Assembly: GCA_022823165.1 (NCBI GenBank)
Contig: JAJDXR010000058.1
Coordinates: forward strand, 38,936-102,935
Origin: Anaerolineae bacterium
GTDB taxonomy: Bacteria; Chloroflexota; Anaerolineae; Aggregatilineales; Phototrophicaceae
Length of the DNA: 64,000 bases
Reading direction: 5' to 3'
Below, piece by piece: positions 35,350 through 44,546 of the stretch (positions within the stretch are counted from its first letter, which is position 1; every line of letters begins with the position of its first letter). Made by a program: the position numbers and the translations under genes. The notes below the pieces were generated by a model. The model had not been told where the DNA came from and searched no databases. It was given only the letters and a program-made list of their open reading frames with translations.

Positions 35350-36696
35350 CTATGATACGCTGTAACCCGCGTCTTCCATGACGGTGCGGATCTCGGAGGC
35401 CATCAGCGATACCGCCTCTTCAGCGCTGATTTCGTCGACGTATGCCTGCGCCATACGCGTCGTCACGCTGTCGCGGATCAGCGGTGTTTCCGGCAAGCGA
35501 GTTTCCGGATGCAAGAAGGGCGTACTCTCGGCGAAGGCGCTGGTCCACCAGCCGACGACCTCGTCCGTCGCCAGTTCCTCGTAAGTGTCCTGGCGTACCG
35601 GGATCGCCCCGGCCTTGGCGTAAGCGAGTTGGTTGTCCTTGGTGGTCAACCATTTCACGAATTCGAGCCCGGCCGCTGCGCGTTCGTCGGGCAAGTTGGC
35701 CGGGTGACACATGACCCACATGCCCGTCCGCGGCGAGCGGGCTTCGGCGGTCACGCCCGGTACGACTGTGGCGCCCATGTTGCCGCCGACAATTGAAATC
35801 TCGGGATTGTCGTAGTTGGGCGCGGCGGCGCCGACCATGTGAACTTGCGCCAGACGGCCGCTCGCCATCAGCGCCAGCAAGTCGCCTTGCCCCAGATCGG
35901 CGTAATTTTGCGGCGCCCAGGCGCGGCCCAGGTTCAGCCAGCGCTGTACCGCTTCCAAGCCTTCGGGACGCTCGAAACCGACCGACCAACTGCCATCGTC
36001 TTCAAGGCGAACGTATTCCGCGTCATAGGAATCGATGTATGCGCCGAATTCCCACCAAATTGGATTGGCGCGATTGGCATTGCCGAACATTCGCGGTGGA
36101 TTGCCCAGCTGTTCGGCGATCGCTTCCATCTCATCAAATGTCTTTGGCGGCTCAATACCGGCATCGTCAAAGAGATCACGGCGGTAGTAGTAGAGTTGGA
36201 TGTTGCCGTTGATCGGCACACCGAGCAGCTCGCCCATTGGGCCGTTCACGCCCAGATCCCAATCCCAGCGGGCGGCGTCGCCGTAGCTGATGATGTTTTC
36301 ATCGAGCGTGAATTCGGGGTCGATTTCCAGGATCGGTTTCAGCAGGCCGGAATTGTAAAAGAAGGGAATGTTCTGCTCGGTGATGGCGACCGCGTCATAT
36401 TCGCTTTCACCCGCCTGCACCGCGTTGCGCGTCTTGTCCAGCATGCCGGGGAAAGGCGTGACATCCAAGTTGATTTGGTTGCCGGTAATCTCGGTATACA
36501 ATTCCACCATGGCGGCGAAACCGGGGAACCAGGGCGAGTCGTTAATTAGAATCGTGATTGGCGGCTGGCTCATCACATCTTGCGCCAGCGTCCTGACGCT
36601 ATTGCCCAGCAATGGGTTCGCCGCCAAACTCGCGGAAAGCGCCCCCATCGCTTTGAGAAAATCCCGGCGTGAGAAGTTGCCTAATTTCTTGTTCAT
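35350..36696 (-). CDS. ABC sugar-binding protein with a Tat-type signal
   Basis: A 448-residue family-1 solute-binding protein. The N-terminus NFSRRDFLKAMGALSASLA is a twin-arginine signal (S-R-R-x-F-L-K), implying export in folded form. The body has PPITILINDSPW, LDVTPFPGMLDK, IQLYYYRRDLFDDAGIEPPKTFDEMEAIA and GNPPRMFGNANRANPIWW. GAGGGAG precedes the ATG. It is the first gene of the minus-strand importer 36696 to 33447. The ligand is unknown; the adjacent sulfatase-like gene hints at a modified sugar. Confidence 0.9.
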   Translation of the reverse strand: MNKKLGNFSRRDFLKAMGALSASLAANPLLGNSVRTLAQDVMSQPPITILINDSPWFPGFAAMVELYTEITGNQINLDVTPFPGMLDKTRNAVQAGESEYDAVAITEQNIPFFYNSGLLKPILEIDPEFTLDENIISYGDAARWDWDLGVNGPMGELLGVPINGNIQLYYYRRDLFDDAGIEPPKTFDEMEAIAEQLGNPPRMFGNANRANPIWWEFGAYIDSYDAEYVRLEDDGSWSVGFERPEGLEAVQRWLNLGRAWAPQNYADLGQGDLLALMASGRLAQVHMVGAAAPNYDNPEISIVGGNMGATVVPGVTAEARSPRTGMWVMCHPANLPDERAAAGLEFVKWLTTKDNQLAYAKAGAIPVRQDTYEELATDEVVGWWTSAFAESTPFLHPETRLPETPLIRDSVTTRMAQAYVDEISAEEAVSLMASEIRTVMEDAGYSVS

Positions 36697-36862
36697 GGTT
36701 GACTCCCTCTGCTTGATGGCTTATACGACTTTTGAATCTTCGTCTGTTAATTGCCTGCCGCCTCCTCTCCGCAACAGCTTTCGGGACTGTTGCTGATTCC
36801 GCTTCCAATCGCCGCCACCAGTTTACCCCACTGCGCTGGATTTTACGAAGTGCCCCGTGCGA

Positions 36863-37017
36863 GGGAGTGTCTATTGTAGTGGGTGCGGTTTCTCTTCGAC
36901 CCAAAGAAAAAATCTCTGTGCCGGCGGACAGTGTCTACGCGCCCCTCTGGTCTCTGTGGTGAATTAACCTGTGCCAAGCTCGGCATTCAGGAAATATCCA
37001 CCAAAACAGGCACTCGC
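36863..37017. mobile_element. MITE-like element, copy 2
   Basis: A 155-bp sequence ends in inverted repeats: GGGAGTGTCTATTGTAGTGG on the left and, as reverse complement, GCGAGTGCCTGTTTTGGTGG on the right. The interior matches copy 1 (28157-28280) with an extra 33 bp or so (CCGGCGGACAGTGTCTACGC region). The left end differs from the IS1-like left end at 48139 at only three of 20 positions. It occupies most of the 397-bp gap between divergent genes. Confidence 0.72.
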
Positions 37018-37031
37018 AAACACGCGGCAAT

Positions 37032-37060
37032 TTGTGCAGCAAGTCCAAACTTGCTATAAA
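37032..37060 (+). promoter_or_regulatory. Putative promoter of the M24 peptidase
   Basis: TTGTGC (37032-37037) and TATAAA (37055-37060) are 17 bp apart, and the ATG follows 34 bp after the -10 box. It begins 15 bp beyond the right end of MITE-like copy 2. Pattern match only. Confidence 0.45.
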
Positions 37061-37093
37061 GGCAACGGCAGGGTGATTCAGAAAGGCGTAACG

Positions 37094-38194
37094 ATGAAAT
37101 ATCAAGCGCGGCTCGAGAAATTGTACGCGATTATGCGCGGCGCCGGGCTGGATGTGGTGGCGCTGATCCCCGGTCCCAATCACCGCTACCTGACCAACGC
37201 AGTACATTATGTGCTTGAGCGGCCCATCGTCGCCTTTTACCCGCTGGATAAGGAGCCGCTGGCCGTCATCCCCGAGCTGGAGATCGCCTTGTTCGAGCGG
37301 CATGCGCTTCCCTCGCAGATCGTATCCTACACGGATGCTGAGGGTTATCAGGGCGCGTTTCGTCAAGCGCTCAATGGCATCGGTGTGCGCGGAAAGACCA
37401 TCGGCGTCGAGGGCTTGAATATGCGCTTCTTTGAAGGCGAGGTCATCCGCGCCTCAGCGCCGGGCGCTCAGGTCGTGGACGCCAGCGAGCCGCTGGCTGG
37501 CCTGCGCCTGCATAAGGACGCCGACGAAATCGCCGCGCTGCGCCGCGCCATCGCCATCTCCGAAGCGGCGCTGGCGGCGACCTTCGCCGAGGTCAAAGTG
37601 GGCATGAGCGAGATTGAGGCGGCGGCGATATTGGAGGGTCATATCCATGCGCTGGGCGGGGACGGGCTGGCTTTCGGAACCATTCTGCATGCCGGCGGCA
37701 ATACGCCGCTGCCGCATCTGGGCCCGCTGGACTACCGCATCCAGCACGGCGATCCGCTGATCGTCGACTTTGGCGCGACTTACGAGGGCTACTGCGCTGA
37801 TATCACGCGCACGGTTTTCGTCGGCGCGGTCAACGCCGAGCAGCGCGAATTCTACGCGGTGGCGCGGGCGGCCAATGAAGCCGGGCGCGCGGCGGCCGCT
37901 CCCGGCGTGGCTTGCGAGGCAGTCGATATCGCGGCGCGGCAAGTTTTTATCGATGCCGGCTACGAGCATCTGATACGGCATCGCACCGGCCATGGCATCG
38001 GCCTGGAAGCGCATGAAGCGCCCTACATGGTAGTCGGCAATCAGCGCTTGCTGGAACCGGGCATGGTCTTCACGGTCGAGCCGGGCATTTATCGCGCCGG
38101 CGAAATCGGCGTACGCATTGAGGACAACATCCTGATTACCCAAGACGGCTCCGAGAGCTTGACCAGCTTCGAGCGCGATCTCATGGTGATTTGA
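37094..38194 (+). CDS. M24 family Xaa-Pro aminopeptidase/dipeptidase
   Basis: A 366-residue metallopeptidase with the pita-bread fold. An N-terminal creatinase-like domain covers residues 1 to about 135. The catalytic domain carries the five metal ligands: VDFGATYEGYCADITRTV (two Asp), HRTGHGIGLEAHE (His), MVFTVEPGIYRAG (Glu) and GVRIEDNILIT (Glu). The start at 37094 (MKYQARLEKLYAIM) fits the family N-terminus. It cleaves Xaa-Pro bonds. The creatinase fold is shared, but the catalytic residues fit an aminopeptidase better. Confidence 0.92.
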   Translation: MKYQARLEKLYAIMRGAGLDVVALIPGPNHRYLTNAVHYVLERPIVAFYPLDKEPLAVIPELEIALFERHALPSQIVSYTDAEGYQGAFRQALNGIGVRGKTIGVEGLNMRFFEGEVIRASAPGAQVVDASEPLAGLRLHKDADEIAALRRAIAISEAALAATFAEVKVGMSEIEAAAILEGHIHALGGDGLAFGTILHAGGNTPLPHLGPLDYRIQHGDPLIVDFGATYEGYCADITRTVFVGAVNAEQREFYAVARAANEAGRAAAAPGVACEAVDIAARQVFIDAGYEHLIRHRTGHGIGLEAHEAPYMVVGNQRLLEPGMVFTVEPGIYRAGEIGVRIEDNILITQDGSESLTSFERDLMVI

Positions 38195-38517
38195 CTGTTT
38201 TGGCTTGGCTATGGTCCTGGGTTTTTGCTGGCCAAGCAGGCAACTTGCGCTACCATTCGCTTTATGGCTTTGCAGTAGGGAATTGGCGCGCGGAGCGAGC
38301 GGGAGGCGACTTGCGTCTGCGAAACCTAACGAATACTGGCGGAAAAGTTGTTGCGCTGTTCAGAATATGTTATCTTGGCTGTCAATGTCAGGTCGTCCGG
38401 TTGGTTTACGCTCGGTCGAGTATTGGTGATATCTGCTTGAAGCAGAGGGAGGCGCCTGCGGACAATATTGCTCTGGTAATACCTGATACTGACAAAAGAA
38501 CTCTTAGAGGAGGCAGC
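38195..38517. promoter_or_regulatory. Leader region of the third ABC importer
   Basis: This 323-bp gap contains one candidate promoter: TTGTTG (38348-38353) and TATCTT (38371-38376), 17 bp apart, leaving a leader of about 140 bases before the binding-protein ATG. No conserved riboswitch is recognised and there is no gene. Confidence 0.3.
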
Positions 38518-39948
38518 ATGAGTAACGAAAAGAAAATGAGTCGCCGTGATCTGCTGAAGTTGGCGGCGGCCGGCAGCACCGGTCTGGTGATGAGCGGCTT
38601 GCCCGTTCGTGTGATCGCGCAGGATTCGGTGACGATCAAGGTGCAGACGGCCGGTCTTGATGACAATACGCTGCAGCCGGTCGCTGATATCATGGTGGCG
38701 CGTCATCCCAATGTCAACGTCGAGTGGGTGGTGCTGACTGGCATTGACCACGAAGAGGTAGCCGCCAAGATTCTGGCGCTGGTCGCCGCTGGTGAATCGA
38801 TCGATGTCGGTTATGCCGCCACCGAAGCCTGTCAGCTCTTCGCTGGCCAAGGCTTGGCCGCGCCGCTTGACGACCTCGTCACTGGCGATCCCGATCAGGA
38901 CTTCTGGACCGATTTCTTCTCCGATGTCCATCCCTCGCTGGTGGAAGCGATGATGTACGAGGGCAGCTTGTACGAGCCGCCGCGCGACTTCAACGCCGCC
39001 AATATGTACTTCAACACCAACGTGCTGGCCGAGAACGGCTTTGACGTTCCTGGGCCGGAATGGACCAAGGATGACTTCGTCGAGATCGCCCGCGGCACAA
39101 CCAAGAAAGACGACGCCGGCAATACCGAGGCCTTCGGTTACGCTTGGACCAACCGGCTCTGGGGCAGTTGGATGCCCTGGATTTTCGTGGCGGGCGGCAA
39201 CCTCTACACCGAGGAACGCGCGCCCGGCGGCGATTGGGTCTGGGACGGCTATTATGATGGCGACGCGGCGGCTGACGGACGCGGCGGCGGCTTCCGCTGG
39301 CGCGAGCCGATCGCCAACTCGCCTGAGGTGGTCGAGGCGCTGCAACTGAACGTTGACTTGTGGCAGGAAGGCGTCACGCCCGATATCGAAATGGGCAGCG
39401 GTCAAACTCTCACCGGTTTCTATTCGACCGGTTTGCTGTGCATGACGCCGGCCGGCGGCTTCTGGGCGGGACGCCTGGGTAACGAAGGTATGGAAAAGGG
39501 CGAGTTCGATGTGCAGTATTGGCCAAATTGGCGCAATCAAAAGCATCAGTTCGGCACCGGTGGCCACTGGCTGGCGACGGTTGCGGCCGCCCCGGACGAA
39601 GCTTGGGAATTCATGAAGATCGAGGTCAGCCACGAAGGCTTCCAGAGCAGCCAATTCTTCAACCCGGTGATCATCACCACGCCGTCGCGCCGCTCTTACA
39701 GCCAAGCCAATGCCTTTGAATCAACGGGACCGGCCAACAGTGACGTTTTCTATGGCACGCTGGACGACCATCCGTCGACTTCGCCGATTCCCGCGCCCCC
39801 CTGGTCCAACCCGATGACCACCATCTTCACAACCGGGACGAGCAACGCCATGTCCGGCGCGATGAGCCCCAAGGACGCGCTTGACCAGATGCAGCAGGAA
39901 TTGGAAGACTTGACCGCTCGTCAACCACAGTATTACGGCGACGACTAA
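38518..39948 (+). CDS. ABC sugar-binding protein with a Tat-type signal
   Basis: A 476-residue solute-binding protein. The start at 38518 follows GAGGAGGCAGC. The N-terminus KKMSRRDLLKLAAAGSTGLVM is a twin-arginine signal. Features include ADIMVARHPNVNVEWVVLTG, KILALVAAGESIDVGYA, LYEPPRDFNAANMYFNTNVLAENGFD and GYAWTNRLWGSWMPW, the last resembling substrate-binding aromatic clusters. It is first in the importer 38518-41877. The GH32 enzyme farther along the same strand makes a fructoside ligand conceivable. Confidence 0.9.
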   Translation: MSNEKKMSRRDLLKLAAAGSTGLVMSGLPVRVIAQDSVTIKVQTAGLDDNTLQPVADIMVARHPNVNVEWVVLTGIDHEEVAAKILALVAAGESIDVGYAATEACQLFAGQGLAAPLDDLVTGDPDQDFWTDFFSDVHPSLVEAMMYEGSLYEPPRDFNAANMYFNTNVLAENGFDVPGPEWTKDDFVEIARGTTKKDDAGNTEAFGYAWTNRLWGSWMPWIFVAGGNLYTEERAPGGDWVWDGYYDGDAAADGRGGGFRWREPIANSPEVVEALQLNVDLWQEGVTPDIEMGSGQTLTGFYSTGLLCMTPAGGFWAGRLGNEGMEKGEFDVQYWPNWRNQKHQFGTGGHWLATVAAAPDEAWEFMKIEVSHEGFQSSQFFNPVIITTPSRRSYSQANAFESTGPANSDVFYGTLDDHPSTSPIPAPPWSNPMTTIFTTGTSNAMSGAMSPKDALDQMQQELEDLTARQPQYYGDD

Positions 39949-39964
39949 GATCGAATACCTACAG

Positions 39965-39989
39965 GAGCCAATACGCTTGGTATTGGCTC
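39965..39989 (+). terminator. Strong hairpin between binding protein and permeases
   Basis: GAGCCAATAC (39965-39974) and GTATTGGCTC (39980-39989) form a perfect 10-bp stem with a five-base loop, followed by TGCCTTTTCTC. It may act as a partial terminator or RNA-stabilising structure, raising binding-protein output over permease output. Confidence 0.65.
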
Positions 39990-40017
39990 TGCCTTTTCTC
40001 TTGATTGAGGATGCGCG

Positions 40018-40968
40018 ATGACAACTGCAAAAGGCGCGGAAGTCGGCGGCGGTGGAATTTTGCATTGGCTGCTGCAGGATACGATGGACGGAATGCGCCG
40101 GCGCCGCGCAATTTTGGGTTATCTGTTCTTGTTGCCGACCTTGCTCGGCATCTTTATTTTCACGGCTGGTCCGGTCTTCGTCTCTTTTGGACTGAGCTTA
40201 TTCCGCTGGAATATCTTCAAGCCGCCTGATTATGTCGAGCTGGCCAACTACCAACGGCTGATGGGCGATGTGCGCATCGCGATCAGCTTTGGCAATACGC
40301 TGAAATTCACGGTTCTGGCGGTGGCGACGCAAGTCTCGATCGGGCTGCTGCTGGCGATGGGCGTTCACCGCATCACGCAGACCGCCATGCGCTATTATTT
40401 TCGTACTGCCTTTTTCTTGCCGCTCTTGATGTCGGGCGCAGCCGTCGCCGTCGTCATGGGCTATATCTTTCACAAAGAATTTGGCCCCTTGAATTATTAT
40501 CTGGGCTTGATGGGCGTTCAGCAGATTCCCTGGAAGACCTCGGCGGATTGGGTGCTGATCACCATCGTCATCATGTCCGCCTGGCGCAATCTTGGTTTCA
40601 CCTTCGTACTTTTCCTGGGCGGCTTGTCCAATATCTCGCGGGAAGTGCTTGACGCGGCCGATGTCGATGGCGCGCAGGGCTTTCGCCGTCTGTGGTCGGT
40701 GACAATCCCTTTGCTTAGCCCGCAGATTCTGTTCGCCGCCGTCACGGGCGTCATCGGGGCCGTGCAAGTCTTTGAAGAGCCCTTCATCATGACCCGCGGC
40801 GGGCCGGGCAACGCCAGCCGAACAGCGGTGATGGTGCTCTATGAGGCGGCTTTCAAGAATATCGAATATGGTTACGGCTCCGCCATTGCGGTGGTTTTGT
40901 TCCTGGTTATCCTGGCTTTCACCGTGGCGCAGATGTGGATGAGCCGGCGCTGGGTTTTCTATCAATAG
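40018..40968 (+). CDS. ABC sugar permease (MalF-like)
   Basis: A 316-residue permease with six helices after a polar N-terminal extension (about residues 1-33). The EAA loop is REVLDAADVDGAQGFRRLWSVTIPLLSP, and EEPFIMTRGGPGNASRT is typical of the family. A start nearer the first helix, such as the ATG at residue 26, cannot be excluded. The MalG-like gene follows after 21 bp. Confidence 0.92.
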   Translation: MTTAKGAEVGGGGILHWLLQDTMDGMRRRRAILGYLFLLPTLLGIFIFTAGPVFVSFGLSLFRWNIFKPPDYVELANYQRLMGDVRIAISFGNTLKFTVLAVATQVSIGLLLAMGVHRITQTAMRYYFRTAFFLPLLMSGAAVAVVMGYIFHKEFGPLNYYLGLMGVQQIPWKTSADWVLITIVIMSAWRNLGFTFVLFLGGLSNISREVLDAADVDGAQGFRRLWSVTIPLLSPQILFAAVTGVIGAVQVFEEPFIMTRGGPGNASRTAVMVLYEAAFKNIEYGYGSAIAVVLFLVILAFTVAQMWMSRRWVFYQ

Positions 40969-40989
40969 GCTTGTCGCGGGGGAATATGG

Positions 40990-41877
40990 ATGACCGCTAA
41001 TCTAATGCGCGATCCCGGCGATGTCAGCGCTGGACAGCACAGGCTGCAAGTCATTACTTTTGTGGCTGGCAAATATGTGCCGATCATACTCTTGTTTATG
41101 CTCAGCATCGTCATCATCGCGCCGATGGTATGGACATTTTCCACCTCATTGCGCAAAGGCAAGGATTCGTTCACGGTGCCGCCGAAATGGCTGCCGACAG
41201 ACCTGGCGATAGAAAACTACGCGGAAGTCTTTGAGAAAGTGCCTTTTGACAGGCAGATTGTCAACAGCATGCTCATCACCTGGGGCACTGTCGTCGGGCA
41301 GTTGGTCTCGGCATCGCTGGCGGGATACGCCTTCGCGCGTCTGGATTTCGCGGGCCGGGACCTCTTGTTCTGGGTGGTGCTGGCGACCATGATGATCCCG
41401 ATTCAGGCGGTGGTCATCCCGGTATTCATCTTCCTGCGCAATATGGGTCTGGTGGATACATTGTGGTCGCTGATTTTGCCGGCCGTGCCCACCGCCTTCG
41501 GCACCTTTCTTTTGCGACAGTATTTCTTGACCATCCCGATCGAGCTGGAAGAATCGGGTTTGATCGACGGCGTCAATCAATGGCAGCTCTTTTACCGAAT
41601 TTACCTGCCGCTGGTCAAGCCGGGTCTGGCGGTATTGGCAATTCTCAGTTTTAACTTTCACTGGAATGAATTCTTCCGCCCGCTTATATTCTTGATTGAC
41701 AACGAGAACTTTCCCATCACCCTCGGCATCTTTCAGCTGCAAGGCTATATGATGACCGGGTCCATCGCCGTCGTATTGGCGGGCGTGGTGATGTCGCTTG
41801 TGCCCGTCATCATCATCTTCCTGCTGGGCCAGCGTTATCTCATCGAAGGCATCATGCGCGGCGCCATCAAGGGCTAG
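40990..41877 (+). CDS. ABC sugar permease (MalG-like)
   Basis: A 295-residue permease. It has the EAA loop IELEESGLIDGVNQWQLFYRIYLPLVKPG (EES instead of EAA) and the C-terminus RYLIEGIMRGAIKG. GGGGGAATATGG lies before the ATG. It ends 61 bp before the chaperonin-like gene on the same strand. Confidence 0.92.
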   Translation: MTANLMRDPGDVSAGQHRLQVITFVAGKYVPIILLFMLSIVIIAPMVWTFSTSLRKGKDSFTVPPKWLPTDLAIENYAEVFEKVPFDRQIVNSMLITWGTVVGQLVSASLAGYAFARLDFAGRDLLFWVVLATMMIPIQAVVIPVFIFLRNMGLVDTLWSLILPAVPTAFGTFLLRQYFLTIPIELEESGLIDGVNQWQLFYRIYLPLVKPGLAVLAILSFNFHWNEFFRPLIFLIDNENFPITLGIFQLQGYMMTGSIAVVLAGVVMSLVPVIIIFLLGQRYLIEGIMRGAIKG

Positions 41878-41938
41878 CGGTCGCGTTTGCCATGCCGGAA
41901 ATCCTTGACCCTACCCGCGCTCCCGCCACAAAAGCCTA

Positions 41939-43591
41939 ATGAGCGAAGAAAAGCCATTTAACTCGCGCGAGTCCTATAAGCCGGGCCTTGTTTTTCAGCC
42001 GGCTGCGCAGCAAAACATCGGCCGCGGCATCGACAAGCTGGTGGCGGCCATCCGCCCGACCCTGGGGCCGACGCCGCGCACCGTCGCCGTGACGCGCCTG
42101 GACGATGCGCGCAAGACACCCGACGTGCTTGATAACGGCGGCGTCATCGCCCGCAAAGTGATTGAGCTGGGCGCGCGCGAGGAAGACATCGGCGCTATGC
42201 TGGCGCGGGCGCTGATCTGCAAGCAGCACGATACCATGGGCGACGGCAGCGCCACCGCGGCGGTCTTGCTGCAGGCGATTTATCAAGGCGGCGCCCATTA
42301 TCTGGCGGCAGGCGGCAATGCCATGCGGCTGCGGCATCATCTGGAGCGGGCGCTGGCGCAGGCGCTCGCTGAACTGGATGAAATGACCGCGCCCGTCGCC
42401 GGCAAAGCCAGCCTGGCGCAGGTCGCCGAAGCGATCTGCCATGACCCGCCCCTGTCCGATTTGTTGGGCGAAATTTTCGACATCATCGGCAGCTACGGCC
42501 AGTTGGACATCCGCAAAGATCATAGCCGGGCGCTGCGCCGCGAGTATATTGAGGGCATGTCCTGGAACAGCGGCTTGGTCTCCCGCGAGATGATCGTGGA
42601 TCAAAAGGAGCTGCAGACCGTTTACGAAGAACCAGCCATCGTCATCGCCGACTTTCAGATAAACGATCCGCGCCATATCATGCCCATGCTGGAACTGGCT
42701 GTCGACCACAAAATCGAGAAGCTGCTGCTGATCGCCGGCGAGATATCCGGCGATGCCATCGCCGGTTTGACCATGGCCAATGGCAAACTGAAGAACTTCC
42801 AGGTGATGGCGGTTCGCAGCCCCGGCCAGAATCCCGACGCCCGGCAAGCGGCCATCGCGGACCTGGCTGTGCTGACCGGCGGGCAACCGCTGCTCTCGGT
42901 CGCGGGTGACAGTCTGAAAGACATCAAGCCCGCCAACATCGGCCGGGCGCGGCGCGCTTGGGCCAGCACCCACAATTTTGGCATCATCGGCGGCAAGGGC
43001 GATCCGCGGCGGCTGCGGCGGCACGTCAGCAATTTGCAGGCGCAATACCAGCGCAGCGACGACAAGGCGCATCGCGATGGGCTGCAAGCGCGCATCGGCA
43101 AGCTGATGGGCGGCTCGGCCACGCTGTGGATCGGCGGACTCTCCCAGACTGAGATCGACCGCCGCAAGGAATTGGCGGAAGCCACCGCAGACGCCATGCG
43201 CGCCGCGGTTAAGGATGGGGTGCTGCCCGGGGGCGGCATGGCTTTGGCGGATTGTCGCCAGCGGCTGGCGCCCATGCTGGCCAATGGCGCCGACGCCGAC
43301 GAACGCGCCGCCTTCCGCATCCTGCATGAGGCCCTGCTGGAACCGGCGCGGGCAATTTACGAGAACGCCGGTTATGAAGCGGGCGAGGTCTTGGCGCGGC
43401 TGGCCCATGCGCCCCATCAGCGCAGCTTTGATGTCGTCAGCGGTGAAATGGTCGAACGCAGTCAGCTTCTGGACGGCGCCGCCATCCAGAAGTCGGCGCT
43501 GCGCAACGCGGTTCTGACGGCCGGCCTGGCGCTGACGATCGACGTACTGGTCCATCACAGAACGCCGGAAATCGCGCGGTCTCCCGGCTAA
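41939..43591 (+). CDS. Divergent GroEL-like chaperonin
   Basis: The 550-residue protein is a chaperonin (Cpn60/TCP-1 fold) by overall plan: IRPTLGPTPRTVAV near residue 39, the nucleotide loop M-GDGSATAAVLL at 100-110 (family GDGTTTA), a complete apical region, and DGVLPGGGMAL near the C-terminus (family GVVxGGGVAL). It is far from ordinary GroEL. By eye the catalytic Asp pair looks changed (KDGV to DNGGV, and the Asp before RAAV to another residue), and there is no Gly-Gly-Met tail. No groES is nearby. It lies in a run of sugar-import and sugar-enzyme genes. It could be a specialised or ATPase-weak chaperonin. Confidence 0.82.
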   Translation: MSEEKPFNSRESYKPGLVFQPAAQQNIGRGIDKLVAAIRPTLGPTPRTVAVTRLDDARKTPDVLDNGGVIARKVIELGAREEDIGAMLARALICKQHDTMGDGSATAAVLLQAIYQGGAHYLAAGGNAMRLRHHLERALAQALAELDEMTAPVAGKASLAQVAEAICHDPPLSDLLGEIFDIIGSYGQLDIRKDHSRALRREYIEGMSWNSGLVSREMIVDQKELQTVYEEPAIVIADFQINDPRHIMPMLELAVDHKIEKLLLIAGEISGDAIAGLTMANGKLKNFQVMAVRSPGQNPDARQAAIADLAVLTGGQPLLSVAGDSLKDIKPANIGRARRAWASTHNFGIIGGKGDPRRLRRHVSNLQAQYQRSDDKAHRDGLQARIGKLMGGSATLWIGGLSQTEIDRRKELAEATADAMRAAVKDGVLPGGGMALADCRQRLAPMLANGADADERAAFRILHEALLEPARAIYENAGYEAGEVLARLAHAPHQRSFDVVSGEMVERSQLLDGAAIQKSALRNAVLTAGLALTIDVLVHHRTPEIARSPG

Positions 43592-43600
43592 GGCAGGCCT

Positions 43601-44521
43601 ATGACGCGAGCAAGCATCACCCTCGAATTTGAGACCGCCGCCGATACGGTATACGCGCTGGCTGCGGATGATAGTGGCAACTGTTGCTTCGCCGCCTGTA
43701 GCGGCGGGCTGTTCCGCTCTGCCGACGCCGGCGCGAGCTGGCAGCGATTGAGCCCCTCCAGTGAAACGGTCACGACGGCGGTGGCGCTGTCGCCCGCATT
43801 TGAGAGCGATCGCTCGGTCTTCGCCGCGGTCAAAGGCGGCATCCTGCGCTCGAGCGACGCCGGCGACAGCTGGCGCGCCGCGGCCTTTCCCGCGCCGCCA
43901 CCCTTGTTCTCCTGCCTGGCGGTCTCGCCGGATTTCGAGCGCGATGGCGTCCTGCTGGCCGGCGCCCTGGAAGATGGCGTCTTTGCTTCGGCCGATCGCG
44001 GCCTGCGCTGGCAGCCCTGGAATTTCGGCTTGTTTGATCTCAACGTGCTCTGTCTGGCGCTGTCGCCGCATTGGCAGGCGGACGAAACGGTCTACGCCGG
44101 CGCCGAAACCGGCTTGTACCGCAGCGGCAACGGCGGGCGCGCCTGGCGATTCACCGGCTTCCCGACCGAATTCGCGCCCGTGCTCTCGCTGGCTGTGGCG
44201 GCGGATCCCGCCTCTGGCGAGACGCTGCTTGTCGCGGGCAGCGAGGCGCGGGGCCTGCAAGCATCCAGTAACCAGGGCGAAAGCTGGCAGGCGCTGGCGC
44301 TGGACGCGGCGGTGAACCAACTGCAAGTCAAATGCGCCGGAGATGGGGGTTTCGAGCTATACGCGTTGGTTGATGACGGGGTCGTATATTCCGGCGACAG
44401 CGGGAAATCCTGGCGCGTCTTCCAGCGGACGGAGGCTTTGCCGACGGCCATGCTGCTGCTGGACGATGCGATGCTGCTGGGCCTGCACGGTCACGGCATC
44501 ATGCGCCTGCCGCTGGCTTGA
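43601..44521 (+). CDS. BNR-repeat beta-propeller protein
   Basis: A 306-residue protein made almost wholly of BNR/sortilin-like repeats: GLFRSADAGASWQRL, GILRSSDAGDSWRAA, GVFASADRGLRWQPW, GLYRSGNGGRAWRFT, GLQASSNQGESWQAL and VVYSGDSGKSWRVF, spaced about 45 residues apart. This gives a six- or seven-bladed propeller. There is no signal peptide or membrane segment, so it is probably cytoplasmic, unlike most BNR proteins. It starts only nine bases after the chaperonin-like stop, with AAGGCAGG as ribosome site, so the two are very likely co-translated. Function unknown; a client or cofactor of the chaperonin is possible. Confidence 0.82.
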   Translation: MTRASITLEFETAADTVYALAADDSGNCCFAACSGGLFRSADAGASWQRLSPSSETVTTAVALSPAFESDRSVFAAVKGGILRSSDAGDSWRAAAFPAPPPLFSCLAVSPDFERDGVLLAGALEDGVFASADRGLRWQPWNFGLFDLNVLCLALSPHWQADETVYAGAETGLYRSGNGGRAWRFTGFPTEFAPVLSLAVAADPASGETLLVAGSEARGLQASSNQGESWQALALDAAVNQLQVKCAGDGGFELYALVDDGVVYSGDSGKSWRVFQRTEALPTAMLLLDDAMLLGLHGHGIMRLPLA

Positions 44522-44546
44522 AGTGAGTTGAACGAAGGAGCGGGCT

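Noticed and set aside
37094..38194. M24 protein as creatinase, to complete a creatinine pathway with the hyu genes
   Set aside because: All five metal ligands of metal-dependent M24 peptidases are present, while creatinase lacks them; the gene is also 24 kb away.
38326..39705. 459-codon minus-strand frame opposite the third binding protein
   Set aside because: The plus strand has a ribosome site, Tat signal and family motifs; the minus frame has no features.
41936..44326. Very long minus-strand open frame opposite the chaperonin and BNR genes
   Set aside because: It covers two well-supported plus-strand genes, has low-complexity Arg/Gln/Ala composition and no recognisable domain; GC-rich codon bias creates such antisense frames.
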